In this document: positions 15,085 through 24,538 of the stretch, in pieces
Layout: each line of letters opens with the position of its first letter
Position numbering within the stretch: the stretch's first letter is position 1
Source: Treponemataceae bacterium
Lineage (GTDB): Bacteria; Spirochaetota; Spirochaetia; Treponematales; Treponemataceae
Direction of reading: 5' to 3'
NCBI GenBank assembly: GCA_024680915.1
Contig: JAILBN010000018.1
Coordinates: forward strand, 1-33,060
Length of the DNA stretch: 33,060 nucleotides
The notes under the pieces: generated by a model
The model's database searches: none
The model's input: the letters and a program-made list of their open reading frames with translations, nothing else
What the model was told of the DNA's origin: nothing
Position numbers and translations under genes: made by a program

Positions 15085-16085
15085 GTCTTTTTTTGCTTAT
15101 CGCCGCCACTCTTCTTTTCTTGGCAGCCCTTGGGCTTGTGCTTTATGACCGTATCAAAACAAAAGGAATCCTGGATTCCATTGAGAATATGCTTACTCAG
15201 GCCATGAAGGGGGATTTCTCTGAATCCCGCTATGATGAAAGCAGGCTTTCCAAGCTTGAGTCCGAGCTGTCGGACTATCTTTCCTCCTCAGCCCTTTCTG
15301 CTAAGAATGTGCAGAATGAGAAAAACAAGCTTAAGGAATTGATTTCTGATATTTCCCATCAGACCAAGACTCCTATCGCCAATCTGGTGCTTTTCAGTGA
15401 GCTCCTTGAGGACTCCTCCCTTGATGGAGAAGCAAGGGAGAGTGTAGCCGCCATAAGAGGGCAGGCCGAGAAGCTCCGTTTTTTGATTGACAGCCTTGTA
15501 AAGCTTTCCAGGCTTGAAAGCGGCATAATCGCTTTGAATAGGCAGAGGACGGAATTGTATCCCCTGCTGCAGAATGTTACCGCTCAGCTTAAGGATCGTG
15601 CTGCAGCAAAGGGACTGACTCTTACCCTGGAGCCTACGGAGGCTGTGGCTGACATAGACCCAAAGTGGACACAGGAGGCTGTCTTCAACATAGTGGACAA
15701 CGCTGTCAAATACACGGCCCAAGGGAGCGTGGCCATAAAGGTTATTCCCTACAATATGTTCGTCAAGGTCGATGTGACTGATACCGGCCCCGGCATAGCG
15801 GAGGAGGAGCAGACCAAGATTTTCGGCAGGTTCTACAGATCGGCCGCTCTGGTATCTGAGGATGGGGTTGGAATAGGCCTTCATCTTGCCAGGCAGATTG
15901 TGAGCGGGCAGGGAGGCTACATCAAGGTCTCGTCTCCGGTCGGCCCGGAAGCTGCCTCCAAGAGAAGCTCAGGTGCTTCTGCCAGTTTCTGCGATGCAGT
16001 CAGCCATTCTTCAAGCTCTGTCAACGTGGATTCTGACCAAGGTTCCGGACCCGGCACAACCTTCTCCATTTACCTCCCCATTTAA
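15081..16085 (+). CDS. Short histidine kinase with a single membrane helix, partner of the ABC transporter
   Basis: 334 residues. One hydrophobic segment (residues 2-22) and no extracytoplasmic sensor domain, then the DHp helix with His93 in ISDISHQTKTPIANL. The ATPase part has the N box (FNIVDNAVKYT), G1 (DTGPGIAEEE), F box (IFGRFYR) and G2 (GVGIGLHLARQIV). Kinases without a sensor domain beside a FtsX-type ABC transporter usually read the signal through the transporter (Bce paradigm). Oddly, about 35 Ser/Ala-rich residues are inserted between KVSSPVGPE and GPGTTFSIYLP, two pieces normally adjacent in the last strand pair. The insertion is in frame and the motifs are intact, so activity is plausible. 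Confidence 0.87.
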   Translation: MSLFLLIAATLLFLAALGLVLYDRIKTKGILDSIENMLTQAMKGDFSESRYDESRLSKLESELSDYLSSSALSAKNVQNEKNKLKELISDISHQTKTPIANLVLFSELLEDSSLDGEARESVAAIRGQAEKLRFLIDSLVKLSRLESGIIALNRQRTELYPLLQNVTAQLKDRAAAKGLTLTLEPTEAVADIDPKWTQEAVFNIVDNAVKYTAQGSVAIKVIPYNMFVKVDVTDTGPGIAEEEQTKIFGRFYRSAALVSEDGVGIGLHLARQIVSGQGGYIKVSSPVGPEAASKRSSGASASFCDAVSHSSSSVNVDSDQGSGPGTTFSIYLPI

Positions 16086-16168
16086 AATCTTTCAAAAGTG
16101 ACAGAATTATTTTTTTCTCTGAAAGAATCTGGAAAGAATCCTTTTGTATATTTCCAGATATGTAAGGT

Positions 16169-16258
16169 TGCGGACAGAACAAGTGCTTTTGCGGCAGGAA
16201 AGGCACAAGCTCACTGCAAGGGCCTCCGCTCTGCGGACAGAACAAGTGCTTTTGCGGC
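16169..16258. repeat. 27-bp direct repeat doublet
   Basis: An identical 27-bp unit starting TGCGGACAGAACAAG and ending CTTTTGCGGC lies at 16169-16195 and 16232-16258, with 36 bp between. It sits in the 211-bp gap between the kinase and the ABC ATPase, inside an otherwise tightly packed operon. No coding role is likely, although the frame happens to be open through it. Confidence 0.8.
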
Positions 16259-16296
16259 CGGACGAAAAACACACACCAAGAAAAGGAGCAGATAGA

Positions 16297-16971
16297 ATGG
16301 AAATACTAAAGACTGAAAAGCTGACGAAAATCTATGGCAAGGGCGAGGCAGAGGTCCAGGCCCTGCGGGGAATTGATTTGACTGTAGAGAAGGGGGAATT
16401 CCTAAGCATTGTAGGAAGCTCCGGCAGCGGAAAATCCACCCTGCTTCATATGCTGGGTGGCTTGGACCGGCCCACTGAGGGCAAGGTATTCATAGAGGGA
16501 AAGGACATTTTCTCCCTTAAGGATGAGGAGCTGACTATCTTCCGCCGAAGAAAAATCGGCTTTGTCTTCCAAGCCTTTAATCTTGTTCCTGTGATGTCTG
16601 TCTATGAGAACATAGTCCTCCCTGTGGAGCTTGACGGCGACAGGGCGGACGAAGCCTTTGTTAATGAGATTATCGATATTCTGGGGCTTTCTGAAAAAAA
16701 GAAGGCTCTTCCCTCCCAGCTCTCTGGCGGCCAGCAGCAGCGTGTGGCCATTGCCCGTGCCCTGGCCTCGGCTCCGGCCATAATTCTGGCAGACGAACCT
16801 ACAGGAAACCTGGACTCTAAGACAAGCCAGGACGTAATGGGGCTTTTTAAGGTTACCGGCCAGAAATTCGGGCAGACAATCCTGATGATTACCCACAACG
16901 AAGAGATTGCCCAGCTTGCGGACCGGACTATCCGCATTGAAGACGGTCTTATAGTGGGAGGAAGCAAATGA
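16297..16971 (+). CDS. ABC transporter ATP-binding protein (MacB/BceA-like)
   Basis: 224 residues, the usual size for the family. Walker [11 protein letters not shown] loop in GFVFQAFNL, signature [15 protein letters not shown], Walker [16 protein letters not shown] loop in MITHNEE. The ADEPTGNLD variant is that of LolD/MacB/BceA ATPases, which power FtsX-type permeases that act on the outer face of the membrane instead of moving solute across it. The ATG at 16297 is chosen for its AAAAGGAG site; an open frame from 16144 runs through the repeat doublet and is not believed. The stop overlaps the permease start (ATGA). Confidence 0.93.
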   Translation: MEILKTEKLTKIYGKGEAEVQALRGIDLTVEKGEFLSIVGSSGSGKSTLLHMLGGLDRPTEGKVFIEGKDIFSLKDEELTIFRRRKIGFVFQAFNLVPVMSVYENIVLPVELDGDRADEAFVNEIIDILGLSEKKKALPSQLSGGQQQRVAIARALASAPAIILADEPTGNLDSKTSQDVMGLFKVTGQKFGQTILMITHNEEIAQLADRTIRIEDGLIVGGSK

Positions 16972-19613
16972 GCAGCAAGGAAAAAAATCTTTTCAGCCCT
17001 AAGGTAAAAAACTCCTCTGTTATCAGAAGGACCGCCCGTCAGTACATTCTCAAAAGCCGGGGAAAAAGCCTTATCATTATTCTTTCTGTTGCCCTTTGTA
17101 CCTTTTTGTTTACTACGCTTTTCACTACAGGGGGCGGTATCCTCAAAATGCTGGAAAAGTCAATGCAGCGTCAGATTGGAAGCAGCGCCATGGGCTCCTA
17201 TAAATACCTTAATCAGGAGGAGTGTGATAAGCTTGCTTCCTATCCTGGTTTTAAGGCTGTTTACCCCTGGATTATAGTGGGGGAAGCGTCAAACCGTGAG
17301 TTGGCAAAGGTTCGTACCGAGCTTCATTGGGCAAGCGAGAAGGCAGCGGAGAAAAGCTTCTGCGCTCCCGAGGTGGGAAGCTTTCCTCAGGCAGAGGATG
17401 AGGCTGTTTTCAGCAGCCTGACCCTGCAGGCCCTCAAATTCGACATAGATGCGGACAGGTACGATGAGCTTCTGGGACAGAAGGTTCATATCCATGTGGA
17501 TACAAACTATAAAGTTTTCGATAAGGACTTTACTATTTGTGGTGTCTACACAGGCGACCGGGTTTCCATGTCCCAGGTAACCCTTGTGTCAAAAGCCTTC
17601 CAGGAAAAATATACCCCGGTTCCAAAGGCTTCCTACTACGACAAAAGCGGCACAGAGACTGGCTACCAAGGTTATTCCGGCCGCATAAATCTGGATGTGG
17701 ATTTTGCTGTTCCCTTTGATATCGAGGGGAAAATGATAAAAGCTCTTATGCTGAATAATCTTCCTCCTGACATACAGATCGGGGTGAGCCAGGCCAATGC
17801 CCTGAGCTCCATGGATGTTGGCACCTTGCTGCTGCTTGTTTTTCTTTTGTTCACGATTTTTCTTTCAGGTTATCTTATCATAAATAATATTTACAGAATC
17901 AATGTCTATTCTGACATCCGTTCTTACGGACTTTTGAAAACCATAGGCATGAGCGGAAAACAGCTTAACAAGCTTGTGAAGTGGCAGGCTCTTTATCTTT
18001 CAATTCCGGGAATCCTGCTGGGCATACTGGCCGGTAGCTTGGTTGGAATTGTTCTTATTCCAGTGGTCTCAACTCTGTTCGATGGCATTTCTTCTTATGA
18101 TATGAGCATGTCTCTTCATGTGAATGCCCTTGTTCCCCTGCTTTCGGCCCTCTTTTCTCTTGTTACAGTTCTGATTTCCTGCCGGAGACCTGCCCGGCTT
18201 GCCTCCAAGGTCTCACCCATTGAAGCCGTGAGATTCACCCAGGGACAGAACATAGGAAAAAAAACGAAAAAAAAGGTCGGAAAGAATACTCCATATTCAA
18301 GCTTTTCTTTTGCAAGAAGAAATCTTTCCAGAGACAAGAAAAAAGTTTTCTGGGTAGTGTTATCTCTTTCACTTTCGCTGGTAATTCTGAACAGTGTGTA
18401 CACTATGCTTCACAGCTTCAGCGAAGATAAATTTGTAGAAAACCGGATAGCCACAGACTTTTCCATTGCAGATGCCAGTCTGGATAATGCAGGAATCAAG
18501 TACAACGCTAAAAATATAAACGGAGTCAGCCAAGCCTTCCTGCAGGAGCTTGATAGAAAAGACGGAATCCAAGAGCAGGGAAACATTTATTTTGAGAACA
18601 CCTATCAGCGTTTCACAGAGGATGATTTTGACAAGCTTGAGAAGAACCTTTTCAGCCAGGATGTAATGCAGACCATCTACAACTGGGAGGGAACGAAGCT
18701 AGTCGCAGATGTATACAGGGAATACCGGGCCGATGCGGTTTTTGCCTATGGAATTGACGAGTTCGTCCTTAATAACATGCGGATAATCCGTGGTCAGCTT
18801 GATATGGAAAAATTCTTGAGCGGAGACTATATTCTTGTAAGCGAATACAGCATGGGACTTTCTGATAAGACAAAGTCCATTCCCTTTTTTCTTCCAGGTG
18901 AGAAAATCACAGTCTCCAACAATAAGGGGGAGACCAAGGAATATGAAGTTTTGGCCACTGTGGAAATGCCTTATGCCTTCCGTTTTCAACAGTTCTCAAC
19001 CTTGGACATTTCTTATTATGTTCCCTCCGGCGAATTTTCCAGCTTTTTTGGAGAAAGGGATCCTATGCGCTGCCTCTTTAATGTAGAGGATGAATACGAA
19101 GAAGAAATGGAAAATTGGATGGCCTCTTATACAGAGGAAGTAGAGCCTATGCTGACCTATACCTCCCGCAAGGTCTTTAAGGAGGAATTCAAAAGCTTTA
19201 CCGGCATGATCGTGATTGTGGGAGGACTGCTTACGGGAATCCTTGCATTGATCGGTTTGTTGAACCTGACTAACACGATGATTACTTCCATTCTGTCCAG
19301 AAAGCTTGAGCTTGCTATGCTTGAGGCCGTCGGTATGACAAAGAAAAATCAAACCTGGGGAATGTGTCTGGAAGGTCTTTTGTACGCGGTTTTCACGTTT
19401 CTTCTTGGAGCTGTATTGAGCAGCATCTTCTCCGTGTTTTTAGTCAGATCCATAGGAAGTGGAATGTCCTACTTTGACTGGAGCTTTACTCTGCTGCCCT
19501 TGGGAACTGTTTTCCCTGTTATGATTGTCATTACTTTGCTTCTGCCTGTGCTTATCTATAAAGTTGCTATGAAAAGCACTGTCGTTGAAAGACTACGTAT
19601 GTCAGAGGTATAA
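16968..19613 (+). CDS. FtsX-type ABC transporter permease, Bce-like
   Basis: 881 residues. An N-terminal membrane segment (residues 32-55) is followed by a first extracytoplasmic domain of about 230 residues. Next come three membrane segments with the FtsX core ([33 protein letters not shown]), a segment near 460, a second outer domain, and a second FtsX core near the C-terminus ([32 protein letters not shown]). The duplicated [13 protein letters not shown] / LAMLEAVGM coupling motif is diagnostic. Together with the ATPase it likely protects against, or reports, cell-envelope-active peptides. BceB is shorter (about 650 residues), so this is a larger relative with two outer domains. Confidence 0.88.
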   Translation: MSSKEKNLFSPKVKNSSVIRRTARQYILKSRGKSLIIILSVALCTFLFTTLFTTGGGILKMLEKSMQRQIGSSAMGSYKYLNQEECDKLASYPGFKAVYPWIIVGEASNRELAKVRTELHWASEKAAEKSFCAPEVGSFPQAEDEAVFSSLTLQALKFDIDADRYDELLGQKVHIHVDTNYKVFDKDFTICGVYTGDRVSMSQVTLVSKAFQEKYTPVPKASYYDKSGTETGYQGYSGRINLDVDFAVPFDIEGKMIKALMLNNLPPDIQIGVSQANALSSMDVGTLLLLVFLLFTIFLSGYLIINNIYRINVYSDIRSYGLLKTIGMSGKQLNKLVKWQALYLSIPGILLGILAGSLVGIVLIPVVSTLFDGISSYDMSMSLHVNALVPLLSALFSLVTVLISCRRPARLASKVSPIEAVRFTQGQNIGKKTKKKVGKNTPYSSFSFARRNLSRDKKKVFWVVLSLSLSLVILNSVYTMLHSFSEDKFVENRIATDFSIADASLDNAGIKYNAKNINGVSQAFLQELDRKDGIQEQGNIYFENTYQRFTEDDFDKLEKNLFSQDVMQTIYNWEGTKLVADVYREYRADAVFAYGIDEFVLNNMRIIRGQLDMEKFLSGDYILVSEYSMGLSDKTKSIPFFLPGEKITVSNNKGETKEYEVLATVEMPYAFRFQQFSTLDISYYVPSGEFSSFFGERDPMRCLFNVEDEYEEEMENWMASYTEEVEPMLTYTSRKVFKEEFKSFTGMIVIVGGLLTGILALIGLLNLTNTMITSILSRKLELAMLEAVGMTKKNQTWGMCLEGLLYAVFTFLLGAVLSSIFSVFLVRSIGSGMSYFDWSFTLLPLGTVFPVMIVITLLLPVLIYKVAMKSTVVERLRMSEV

Positions 19614-19620
19614 TGCAGAA

Positions 19621-20157
19621 ATGATAGGATTGATTGTAGCCCGCTCCCGCAATAATGTAATCGGGAAAAAAGGCCGTATTCCCTGGCAGATTCAAGGTGA
19701 GCAAAAACAGTTCAAGGAGCTGACCACCGGTAATATCGTTGTGATGGGCAGGAGAAGCTTCGAAGAAATCGGACATGCTCTGCCTGGACGACTGACGATT
19801 GTTGTCTCCCGCACAAAGAAATTTGAGGGAGACAACCTGATGACGGCAGGAAGCGTGAAGGAAGCGATTGAAGTGGCTGGAAAAGCCGTGCCGGCAGAAG
19901 CTGACAGGTCCAGTCAAAGCAAAGCTTTTTGCGGAAAAGACATTTTTATCGCAGGGGGGTATGGTATTTATAAAGAAGCCTTGCCCTTCGTGGATAAGAT
20001 GTACATCACAGAAGTTGACCTTACGGTAGAAGGCGGAGACACCTTTTTCCCTGATTTCGACCTGAAGGATTTTGACCTGACTCTGGGTGAGACTGACGGT
20101 GACGAGATAAAATATAGGCGGACAATTTATAGCCGACGAACCCCGCTGAAGGCATGA
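19621..20157 (+). CDS. folA: Dihydrofolate reductase
   Basis: 178 residues. Reduces dihydrofolate to tetrahydrofolate with NADPH. Family pattern throughout: MIGLIVARSRNNVIGKKGRIPW, FKELTTGNIVVMGRRSFEEIG, LPGRLTIVVSR, then FIAGGYGIYKEALPFVDKMYITEV. The catalytic acid is Glu27 where E. coli has Asp27, as in many Gram-positive enzymes. About ten extra residues (AEADRSSQSK) precede the FIAGG strand. The ATG at 19621 is preferred; the open frame upstream overlaps the permease end. An AGAGG lies 11 bp before it. It starts 8 bp after the permease stop, so it probably rides on the transporter operon. Confidence 0.93.
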   Translation: MIGLIVARSRNNVIGKKGRIPWQIQGEQKQFKELTTGNIVVMGRRSFEEIGHALPGRLTIVVSRTKKFEGDNLMTAGSVKEAIEVAGKAVPAEADRSSQSKAFCGKDIFIAGGYGIYKEALPFVDKMYITEVDLTVEGGDTFFPDFDLKDFDLTLGETDGDEIKYRRTIYSRRTPLKA

Positions 20158-20281
20158 AGCATGATGTCTCCGGCACCACGCCGCCCCCGGCATACCCTGC
20201 TTGGACGACCCCCAGAATCTGACGCCCCGCCGCCCTGGTACTCGTGTAGCTTAGAGAAAGCATGGAAGTATGTGGCTGATA

Positions 20282-20311
20282 TTACATAGCCAGTATCCTT
20301 CATGCTATAAT
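20282..20311 (+). promoter_or_regulatory. Promoter of the acetyltransferase at 20350
   Basis: TTACAT (20282-20287) and a consensus TATAAT (20306-20311) with an 18-bp spacer and a TGC extension before the -10. It lies 38 bp before the ATG. Confidence 0.65.
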
Positions 20312-20349
20312 AAAGCCAGAAAAAGTTTTATCAAAAACAGGAGACTTTC

Positions 20350-20853
20350 ATGTCCGAAAGAAGCTTTACAATACGAAAGGCAGAGCCTGCCGACATCCCT
20401 GCCATAATGAATGTATATCATGCCGCCCAGGAGATTATGATCCGCACTGGGAATGCCACTCAATGGGGACACAGTTACCCCTCCGAAGCTTTGGTCCGGG
20501 ATGATATAGGGCAGCAAGTGAGTTACGTGCTTACAAATGGAGAGGGCCGGGTCTGCGGTGTCTTCGCTTTTCTTTTCGGTGAAGAAGAAACTTACCACTA
20601 TATAGAGGATGGTTCCTGGCTCAATGATAAACCCTATGCCACAATCCATCGGATAGCCAGCGATGGCTCTGAGCATGGAATTTTCCGCTCTTCCATCGAG
20701 TTTTGCAAATCACTTTCTGACAATATCCGGATAGATACTCACCACAATAATAAGATTATGCAGTCTCTCATAGAGAAGAGTGGTTTTTCCCGCTGCGGCA
20801 TAATCTATGTGACTGACGGCTCCGCCCGTATTGCCTACCAATATGTGAAATGA
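20350..20853 (+). CDS. GNAT-family N-acetyltransferase
   Basis: 167 residues. The N-terminus FTIRKAEPADIPAIMNVYHAA is the usual first strand and helix of GNAT enzymes. RVCGVFAFLFGEEETYH and ATIHRIASDG form strands 4 and 5. The C-terminal DTHHNNKIMQSLIEKSGFSRCG is the conserved HxxN...GF segment where acetyl-CoA exits. The acetyl-CoA phosphate loop is poorly conserved here (SDGSEHGIFRS), as in a subset of Gram-positive relatives. Substrate unknown. The ATG has AGGAG upstream (AACAGGAGACTTTC). Its stop is 3 bp from the end of the convergent ABC ATPase gene. Confidence 0.85.
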   Translation: MSERSFTIRKAEPADIPAIMNVYHAAQEIMIRTGNATQWGHSYPSEALVRDDIGQQVSYVLTNGEGRVCGVFAFLFGEEETYHYIEDGSWLNDKPYATIHRIASDGSEHGIFRSSIEFCKSLSDNIRIDTHHNNKIMQSLIEKSGFSRCGIIYVTDGSARIAYQYVK

Positions 20854-20856
20854 GCT

Positions 20857-21624
20857 TTATACGTTGCTGAATCTGCTGAGGAAGGCTTTCGTGCGGTCTT
20901 CCTTGGGCCTGTTTATTACTTCCGAAGGTTCTCCCTGCTCGACTATGACTCCTCCGTCCATAAATATAATCTTGGTCGATATATCTCGGGCAAAGGCCAT
21001 TTCATGAGTTACTACCACCATGGTCATTTTTTCCTGGGCAAGCTCTTTGATAACGGCAAGAATCTCACCTGTAAGCTCCGGATCAAGGGCACTGGTCGGC
21101 TCATCGAACAAAAGAACCTGAGGTTCCATTGCAAGGGCTCTCGCTATGCTGACCCTTTGCTGCTGGCCCCCGCTTAACTCACAGGGATAGTTGACTAGCC
21201 TTTCACCCAACCCTATCCTGTTCAAGATTTCTATGGCTTTCTCTTTTGCTTCCTGCTTAGTCTTTTTCAAGACACGGATCTGCGGTTCAACGACATTCTG
21301 TAAAACCGAATAATGGGGGAAAAGATTGAAATTCTGAAAAACAAGACCGCTTTTCAGAATAATCTCATGGCGGAGCTTTTTGTCCGAATACAGGCCATCG
21401 GTCACGAGGGGAAGTTTACAAATACTGATGCTGCCGCCACTGACATCCTCCAGCTGGGATATACAGCGGAGGATCGTAGATTTTCCACTGCCTGAAGGCC
21501 CGATAATCCCAAGAACCTCACCTTTTTTTACTGAGAAGGAGATACCTTTTAAAATCTCATTCGTACCGAAGGATTTTTTTAAGTTCTCGACTTTTATAAT
21601 TTCATCGTCCTGGTATTCTGTCAT
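20857..21624 (-). CDS. Polar amino-acid ABC transporter, ATP-binding protein
   Basis: 255 residues, GlnQ/HisP family. Walker [11 protein letters not shown] loop in [13 protein letters not shown], signature [15 protein letters not shown], Walker [17 protein letters not shown] loop in [11 protein letters not shown]. The FPHxSVLQNV run after the Q loop is typical of amino-acid importers. I chose the ATG at 21624, which has AAGG and GGA upstream. An in-frame TTG at 21642 directly overlaps the permease stop and is an alternative. Last gene of a binding protein-permease-ATPase operon. Confidence 0.93.
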   Translation of the reverse strand: MTEYQDDEIIKVENLKKSFGTNEILKGISFSVKKGEVLGIIGPSGSGKSTILRCISQLEDVSGGSISICKLPLVTDGLYSDKKLRHEIILKSGLVFQNFNLFPHYSVLQNVVEPQIRVLKKTKQEAKEKAIEILNRIGLGERLVNYPCELSGGQQQRVSIARALAMEPQVLLFDEPTSALDPELTGEILAVIKELAQEKMTMVVVTHEMAFARDISTKIIFMDGGVIVEQGEPSEVINRPKEDRTKAFLSRFSNV

Positions 21625-21642
21625 TTTTCCGAGCCTTTTCAA

Positions 21643-22320
21643 TCAGCTGTAGTAACTGAGTTTTTTCTCTATTTTTGCGAAAGCGATGGAGACAATCCAG
21701 TTCATCACAAAATAGAATACACCGGCAATAAAGAGTGGGACAAAGCTGAACAAGGCGCCCTGCCTTTCCTTTGCCACCATCAGAAGTTCGCTGACTCCGA
21801 TTACACTTACAAGGGCTGTGTCCTTAACAAGGGTAATGACTTCGTTTCCCATGGCTGGAATAATCCTTTTTACGACCTGGGGAAGAATTATCCTGAAAAA
21901 GGCCTGGCTTTTTGTATAGCCCAGGACTTTGGCTGCCTCATACTGTCCCTTGGGTATTGATTCTATTCCTCCGCGGTAAATCTCAGCAAAGTAAGCCGCA
22001 TAATTTATTGAAAGCGCGATTATGGCGGCTGTGAATCTGTCCCATTTGAAGGTGACGTCGTAGCCTTTGTTGACCAGGAAGCGCACGAAAAGTCCCGGAC
22101 CAAAGTAGACGACAAGTAGCTGAAGCATAAGCGGGGTACCTCTTATGACAAGAAGAAAAACATTTATCAGGCCGGAAAGGAACTTATTCTTTGAGAGTCT
22201 GCCCTGGGCAATGGGCAGGGCCAGAGGAATCGCAAAAATCAGTGTCAGGAAGAAGACTTGCAGCGAAGTGACTGATCCGTCAAGCATCGCCGCAAGCATT
22301 TTAATATATTTTTGATCCAT
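21643..22320 (-). CDS. Polar amino-acid ABC transporter, permease
   Basis: 225 residues with about five membrane segments, HisM/GlnP family. The N-terminal MLDGSVTSLQVFFLTLIFAI and VIRGTPLMLQLLVVYFG are the hallmark TMD pieces. The EAA loop that docks the ATPase is EIYRGGIESIPKGQYEAAKVLGYT (near residues 118-141). A single permease gene implies a homodimer. Starts 18 bp after the binding-protein gene and abuts the ATPase gene. Confidence 0.93.
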   Translation of the reverse strand: MDQKYIKMLAAMLDGSVTSLQVFFLTLIFAIPLALPIAQGRLSKNKFLSGLINVFLLVIRGTPLMLQLLVVYFGPGLFVRFLVNKGYDVTFKWDRFTAAIIALSINYAAYFAEIYRGGIESIPKGQYEAAKVLGYTKSQAFFRIILPQVVKRIIPAMGNEVITLVKDTALVSVIGVSELLMVAKERQGALFSFVPLFIAGVFYFVMNWIVSIAFAKIEKKLSYYS

Positions 22321-22338
22321 CAGATTATCTGCAGATTG

Positions 22339-23142
22339 TTATTTGATTACAGAAATATCTTTGTCGAACCATTTTTTAGAAATTTTCTCGACGGTTCCGT
22401 CTGCGACCATTTCTTTAAGGACTTCCCAAACCTTATCCCTGAGCTCTGGTTCGTTCTTTCTGAATCCGATTCCATATGCCTCGTTGGCAAGAGCCTCATC
22501 AACCACGACGAAAGGCTTCTTTGTCTGTGCTATGGAATAGTTGGCGACGATACTATCCATTACGACTGCATCCACACCACCTATGTCCAAATCATTCAAA
22601 GCTGTGATATTGTCCTTGAAGTATATGGTCTCTCCGATTGAAGAGGCGAAAGTCGGATTATCATCCACAGCTTCCTGGGCACTTGAACCACTCTGAATAC
22701 CGAGAATCTTTCCTTTCATATCTGCAAGAGACTTGATTCCGCTGTCTGCACGGACTACAAGAACCTGCTCATTGTTAAGATAAGCCTCTGTAAATGAGAG
22801 CTGATTTTTTCTCTCTTCCGTGATTGTAAAGCCATTCCAGATACAGTCTATTTTTCCGGTTGAAAGCTCCATCTCCTTTGCATCCCAAGAAATCGGCTGG
22901 GCCTTGAATTCAACATTCAGGCGTTTTGCTACTTCTTTTGCAAGGTCAATGTCGTATCCTGTGATTTCGTTCGTATCATTGTCCCTGAAGCCGAGAGGAG
23001 GGAATGAATCGTCAAGACCAAGGACGAAAACCCCGCGATCCTGCAAAGCTTTTACAGCCCCGGTGGAGTTTGTTTTTTTCTTACATCCTGTGATACTGAG
23101 TAGAAGACAGAGTGCAAGAATAAGAGAAGCCAATTTTTTCAT
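22339..23142 (-). CDS. Polar amino-acid ABC transporter, lipoprotein binding protein
   Basis: 267 residues. Signal peptide with lipobox LSITGC (Cys20), so anchored at the outer face of the cytoplasmic membrane or in the periplasm. The mature part is a family 3 solute-binding protein: LDDSFPPLGFRDNDTNEITGYDIDLAKEVAKRL, then FTITEERKNQLSFTEAYL and the IQSGSSAQEAV hinge, ending with TVEKISKKWF. The GFxITxER and Y-DIDLA segments carry the residues that grip the alpha-amino and carboxyl groups of amino acids. Which one cannot be read off; the close match to cystine/polar amino-acid binders is by recall. A strong promoter overlapped by a palindrome lies about 46-74 bp upstream. AGGAG precedes the ATG. 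Confidence 0.93.
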   Translation of the reverse strand: MKKLASLILALCLLLSITGCKKKTNSTGAVKALQDRGVFVLGLDDSFPPLGFRDNDTNEITGYDIDLAKEVAKRLNVEFKAQPISWDAKEMELSTGKIDCIWNGFTITEERKNQLSFTEAYLNNEQVLVVRADSGIKSLADMKGKILGIQSGSSAQEAVDDNPTFASSIGETIYFKDNITALNDLDIGGVDAVVMDSIVANYSIAQTKKPFVVVDEALANEAYGIGFRKNEPELRDKVWEVLKEMVADGTVEKISKKWFDKDISVIK

Positions 23143-23178
23143 AAGTTTACTCCTGTTTTTATAGTTTTATGCAACAAA

Positions 23179-23216
23179 TTCTGTATAATTATACAGAAAC
23201 TGTTATTTTCTTACAA
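23179..23216 (-). promoter_or_regulatory. Strong promoter with a 20-bp palindromic operator ahead of the amino-acid importer
   Basis: On the minus strand TTGTAA (+ positions 23211-23216) and a consensus TATAAT (23188-23193) are 17 bp apart. The perfect palindrome TTCTGTATAATTATACAGAA (23179-23198) fully covers the -10, so a dimeric repressor bound there would block transcription. The core resembles ArgR (ARG box) half-sites; the identity of the regulator is inference. Confidence 0.75.
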
Positions 23217-23241
23217 TGTTTTTTTACTGTCATAAGCTTGT

Positions 23242-24189
23242 TTATCCCAGCTTCTTGAGTTCTTCGACAAGGTTCCTGCCATACACCTCGCAGCCCAGGC
23301 AGTTGGGGTGAAGCTTATCAAGGAAGTATTCAGGAAGATGAGGCACCAGCTTCATGCCGTCGATGATCCTTACGTTCTTATACTGGCCTGCGATTTCCTT
23401 CACCTCCTGGCAGAAGTTCATGAGGACAGGAATTCCCTCCACAGAGTCCCCTCGCCACAGAGGGGAGATACATACCACAGGAATATCATTTCCGTAGATC
23501 TCCATCAGTCTTTCGTAGTATTCTTTTATTGGCGTCATATCCGGATCCCCGTACTGGTTAGTTCCCAGGGCGACTATGATTTTGTCCGGCCTGTAGCCCT
23601 CCATCCTCATAAGAGATTTTTTGTCGTATATGTAACCACCGATTCCCTGATTTATGATATCGTAATTCAAAAGCCTGTTGGCCACACTGACATAAGAGCA
23701 GGAGGAACGAAGAGGACCATAGCCCTGGGTTATGGAGTCCCCCAGCCACAGAACCTTCTCTCCCTTAACGGCGGGCTTCACCTCGGCATCTATGGTAAAA
23801 TTGCGGAGCAGCACCGTGGCATCGATGGGAAGATAAATAACCACAGACTTGTCTCCCTCTGGAAGCTCCCATTCAAGCCTGCCCTCATCATTAAGACCTT
23901 CCACATACTCGATATTAGTGATAAGTCCGTCCACCATAAGCTCAAAGGAATCAAGGGAGCTTTTCCAAATCATCTTGTATTCAAAGGAAAGCTTGGTGGC
24001 AGAGGTAGTGAACTCAAGGGTCTTTGCCGTTGAGGATGTACTACGCTCATACCAGAAATCAGAAGCACCCTTAAAGTACTCCACCTGTTTTTTAGTGTAT
24101 TGAAAAGCCTGGAGATAACCCTCCGCCGTCTCTTCAAACTCATAGGCACCAAAATAAATCTTCTTTAATTCTTCGTTGGATAAAAGCAT
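23242..24189 (-). CDS. SGNH/GDSL hydrolase with N-terminal beta-sandwich domain
   Basis: 315 residues. Residues 1-140 form a beta-rich domain (LEFTTSATKLSFEYK, ELMVDGLI, VVIYLPIDATVLLRNF), as in two-domain CE2/CE3-like esterases. The catalytic domain follows: block I VLWLGDSITQGYG with Ser152, block II NQGIGGYIYD, block III VALGTNQYG, block V DKLHPNCLG with Asp291 and His294. Such enzymes deacetylate sugars or glycans. No signal peptide, so it is probably intracellular. The ATG at 24189 is chosen because GAGGGG lies just ahead; an in-frame ATG at 24201 would put that site inside the gene. Confidence 0.88.
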   Translation of the reverse strand: MLLSNEELKKIYFGAYEFEETAEGYLQAFQYTKKQVEYFKGASDFWYERSTSSTAKTLEFTTSATKLSFEYKMIWKSSLDSFELMVDGLITNIEYVEGLNDEGRLEWELPEGDKSVVIYLPIDATVLLRNFTIDAEVKPAVKGEKVLWLGDSITQGYGPLRSSCSYVSVANRLLNYDIINQGIGGYIYDKKSLMRMEGYRPDKIIVALGTNQYGDPDMTPIKEYYERLMEIYGNDIPVVCISPLWRGDSVEGIPVLMNFCQEVKEIAGQYKNVRIIDGMKLVPHLPEYFLDKLHPNCLGCEVYGRNLVEELKKLG

Positions 24190-24538
24190 TTTTCCCCTCA
24201 TTTCTTTAAGATTTTGCTCCGCTTGGATTATGTGAGAAGCAGTCCGCGATTTTTATCCTGAAAAAAACAACGAACCCATCAAGCCACCTTCAAACAGATT
24301 CTTTTAAATCTCTTTATCACGAATATGGAATAAGTGTCAACTGAAGCTGTGTAGAATAAAAATATTAGGGTTGATCGCAACATCATGATATAATGAGAGA
24401 GGGGAGGAGTCACAGACTGCTTTCTCTCTGCGGACATTCTGACAGGGAGAAAGATTTTTGGCTTCCTTTCTGCGGAACCTTTTACAGACAGAAGGCTTGA
24501 GGCTTTCTTCTATGGTCCGTATTCTCATAGGAGGAAAA
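24190..24538. other. Divergent intergenic region with extended -10 promoter for the dehydrogenase
   Basis: No gene seen in about 350 bp. TGA-TATAAT (24386-24394) on the + strand is an extended -10 pointing to the dehydrogenase, giving a leader of about 140 bases. The leader holds imperfect repeats (CTCTGCGGACATTCTGACAG and TTCTGCGGAACC..ACAGACAG) that recall the TGCGGACAG unit at 16169. No promoter for the SGNH gene was identified. Confidence 0.45.

Noticed and set aside
16169-16258. CRISPR-like doublet (27-bp repeats, 36-bp spacer)
   Set aside because: Only two copies, inside an operon, with no cas gene in the window. A second doublet at 30943-31032 has an unrelated repeat, so these look like local duplications.
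16144-16296. 51-residue N-terminal extension of the ABC ATPase
   Set aside because: It is made of the repeat doublet, and a good ribosome site decides for the ATG at 16297.
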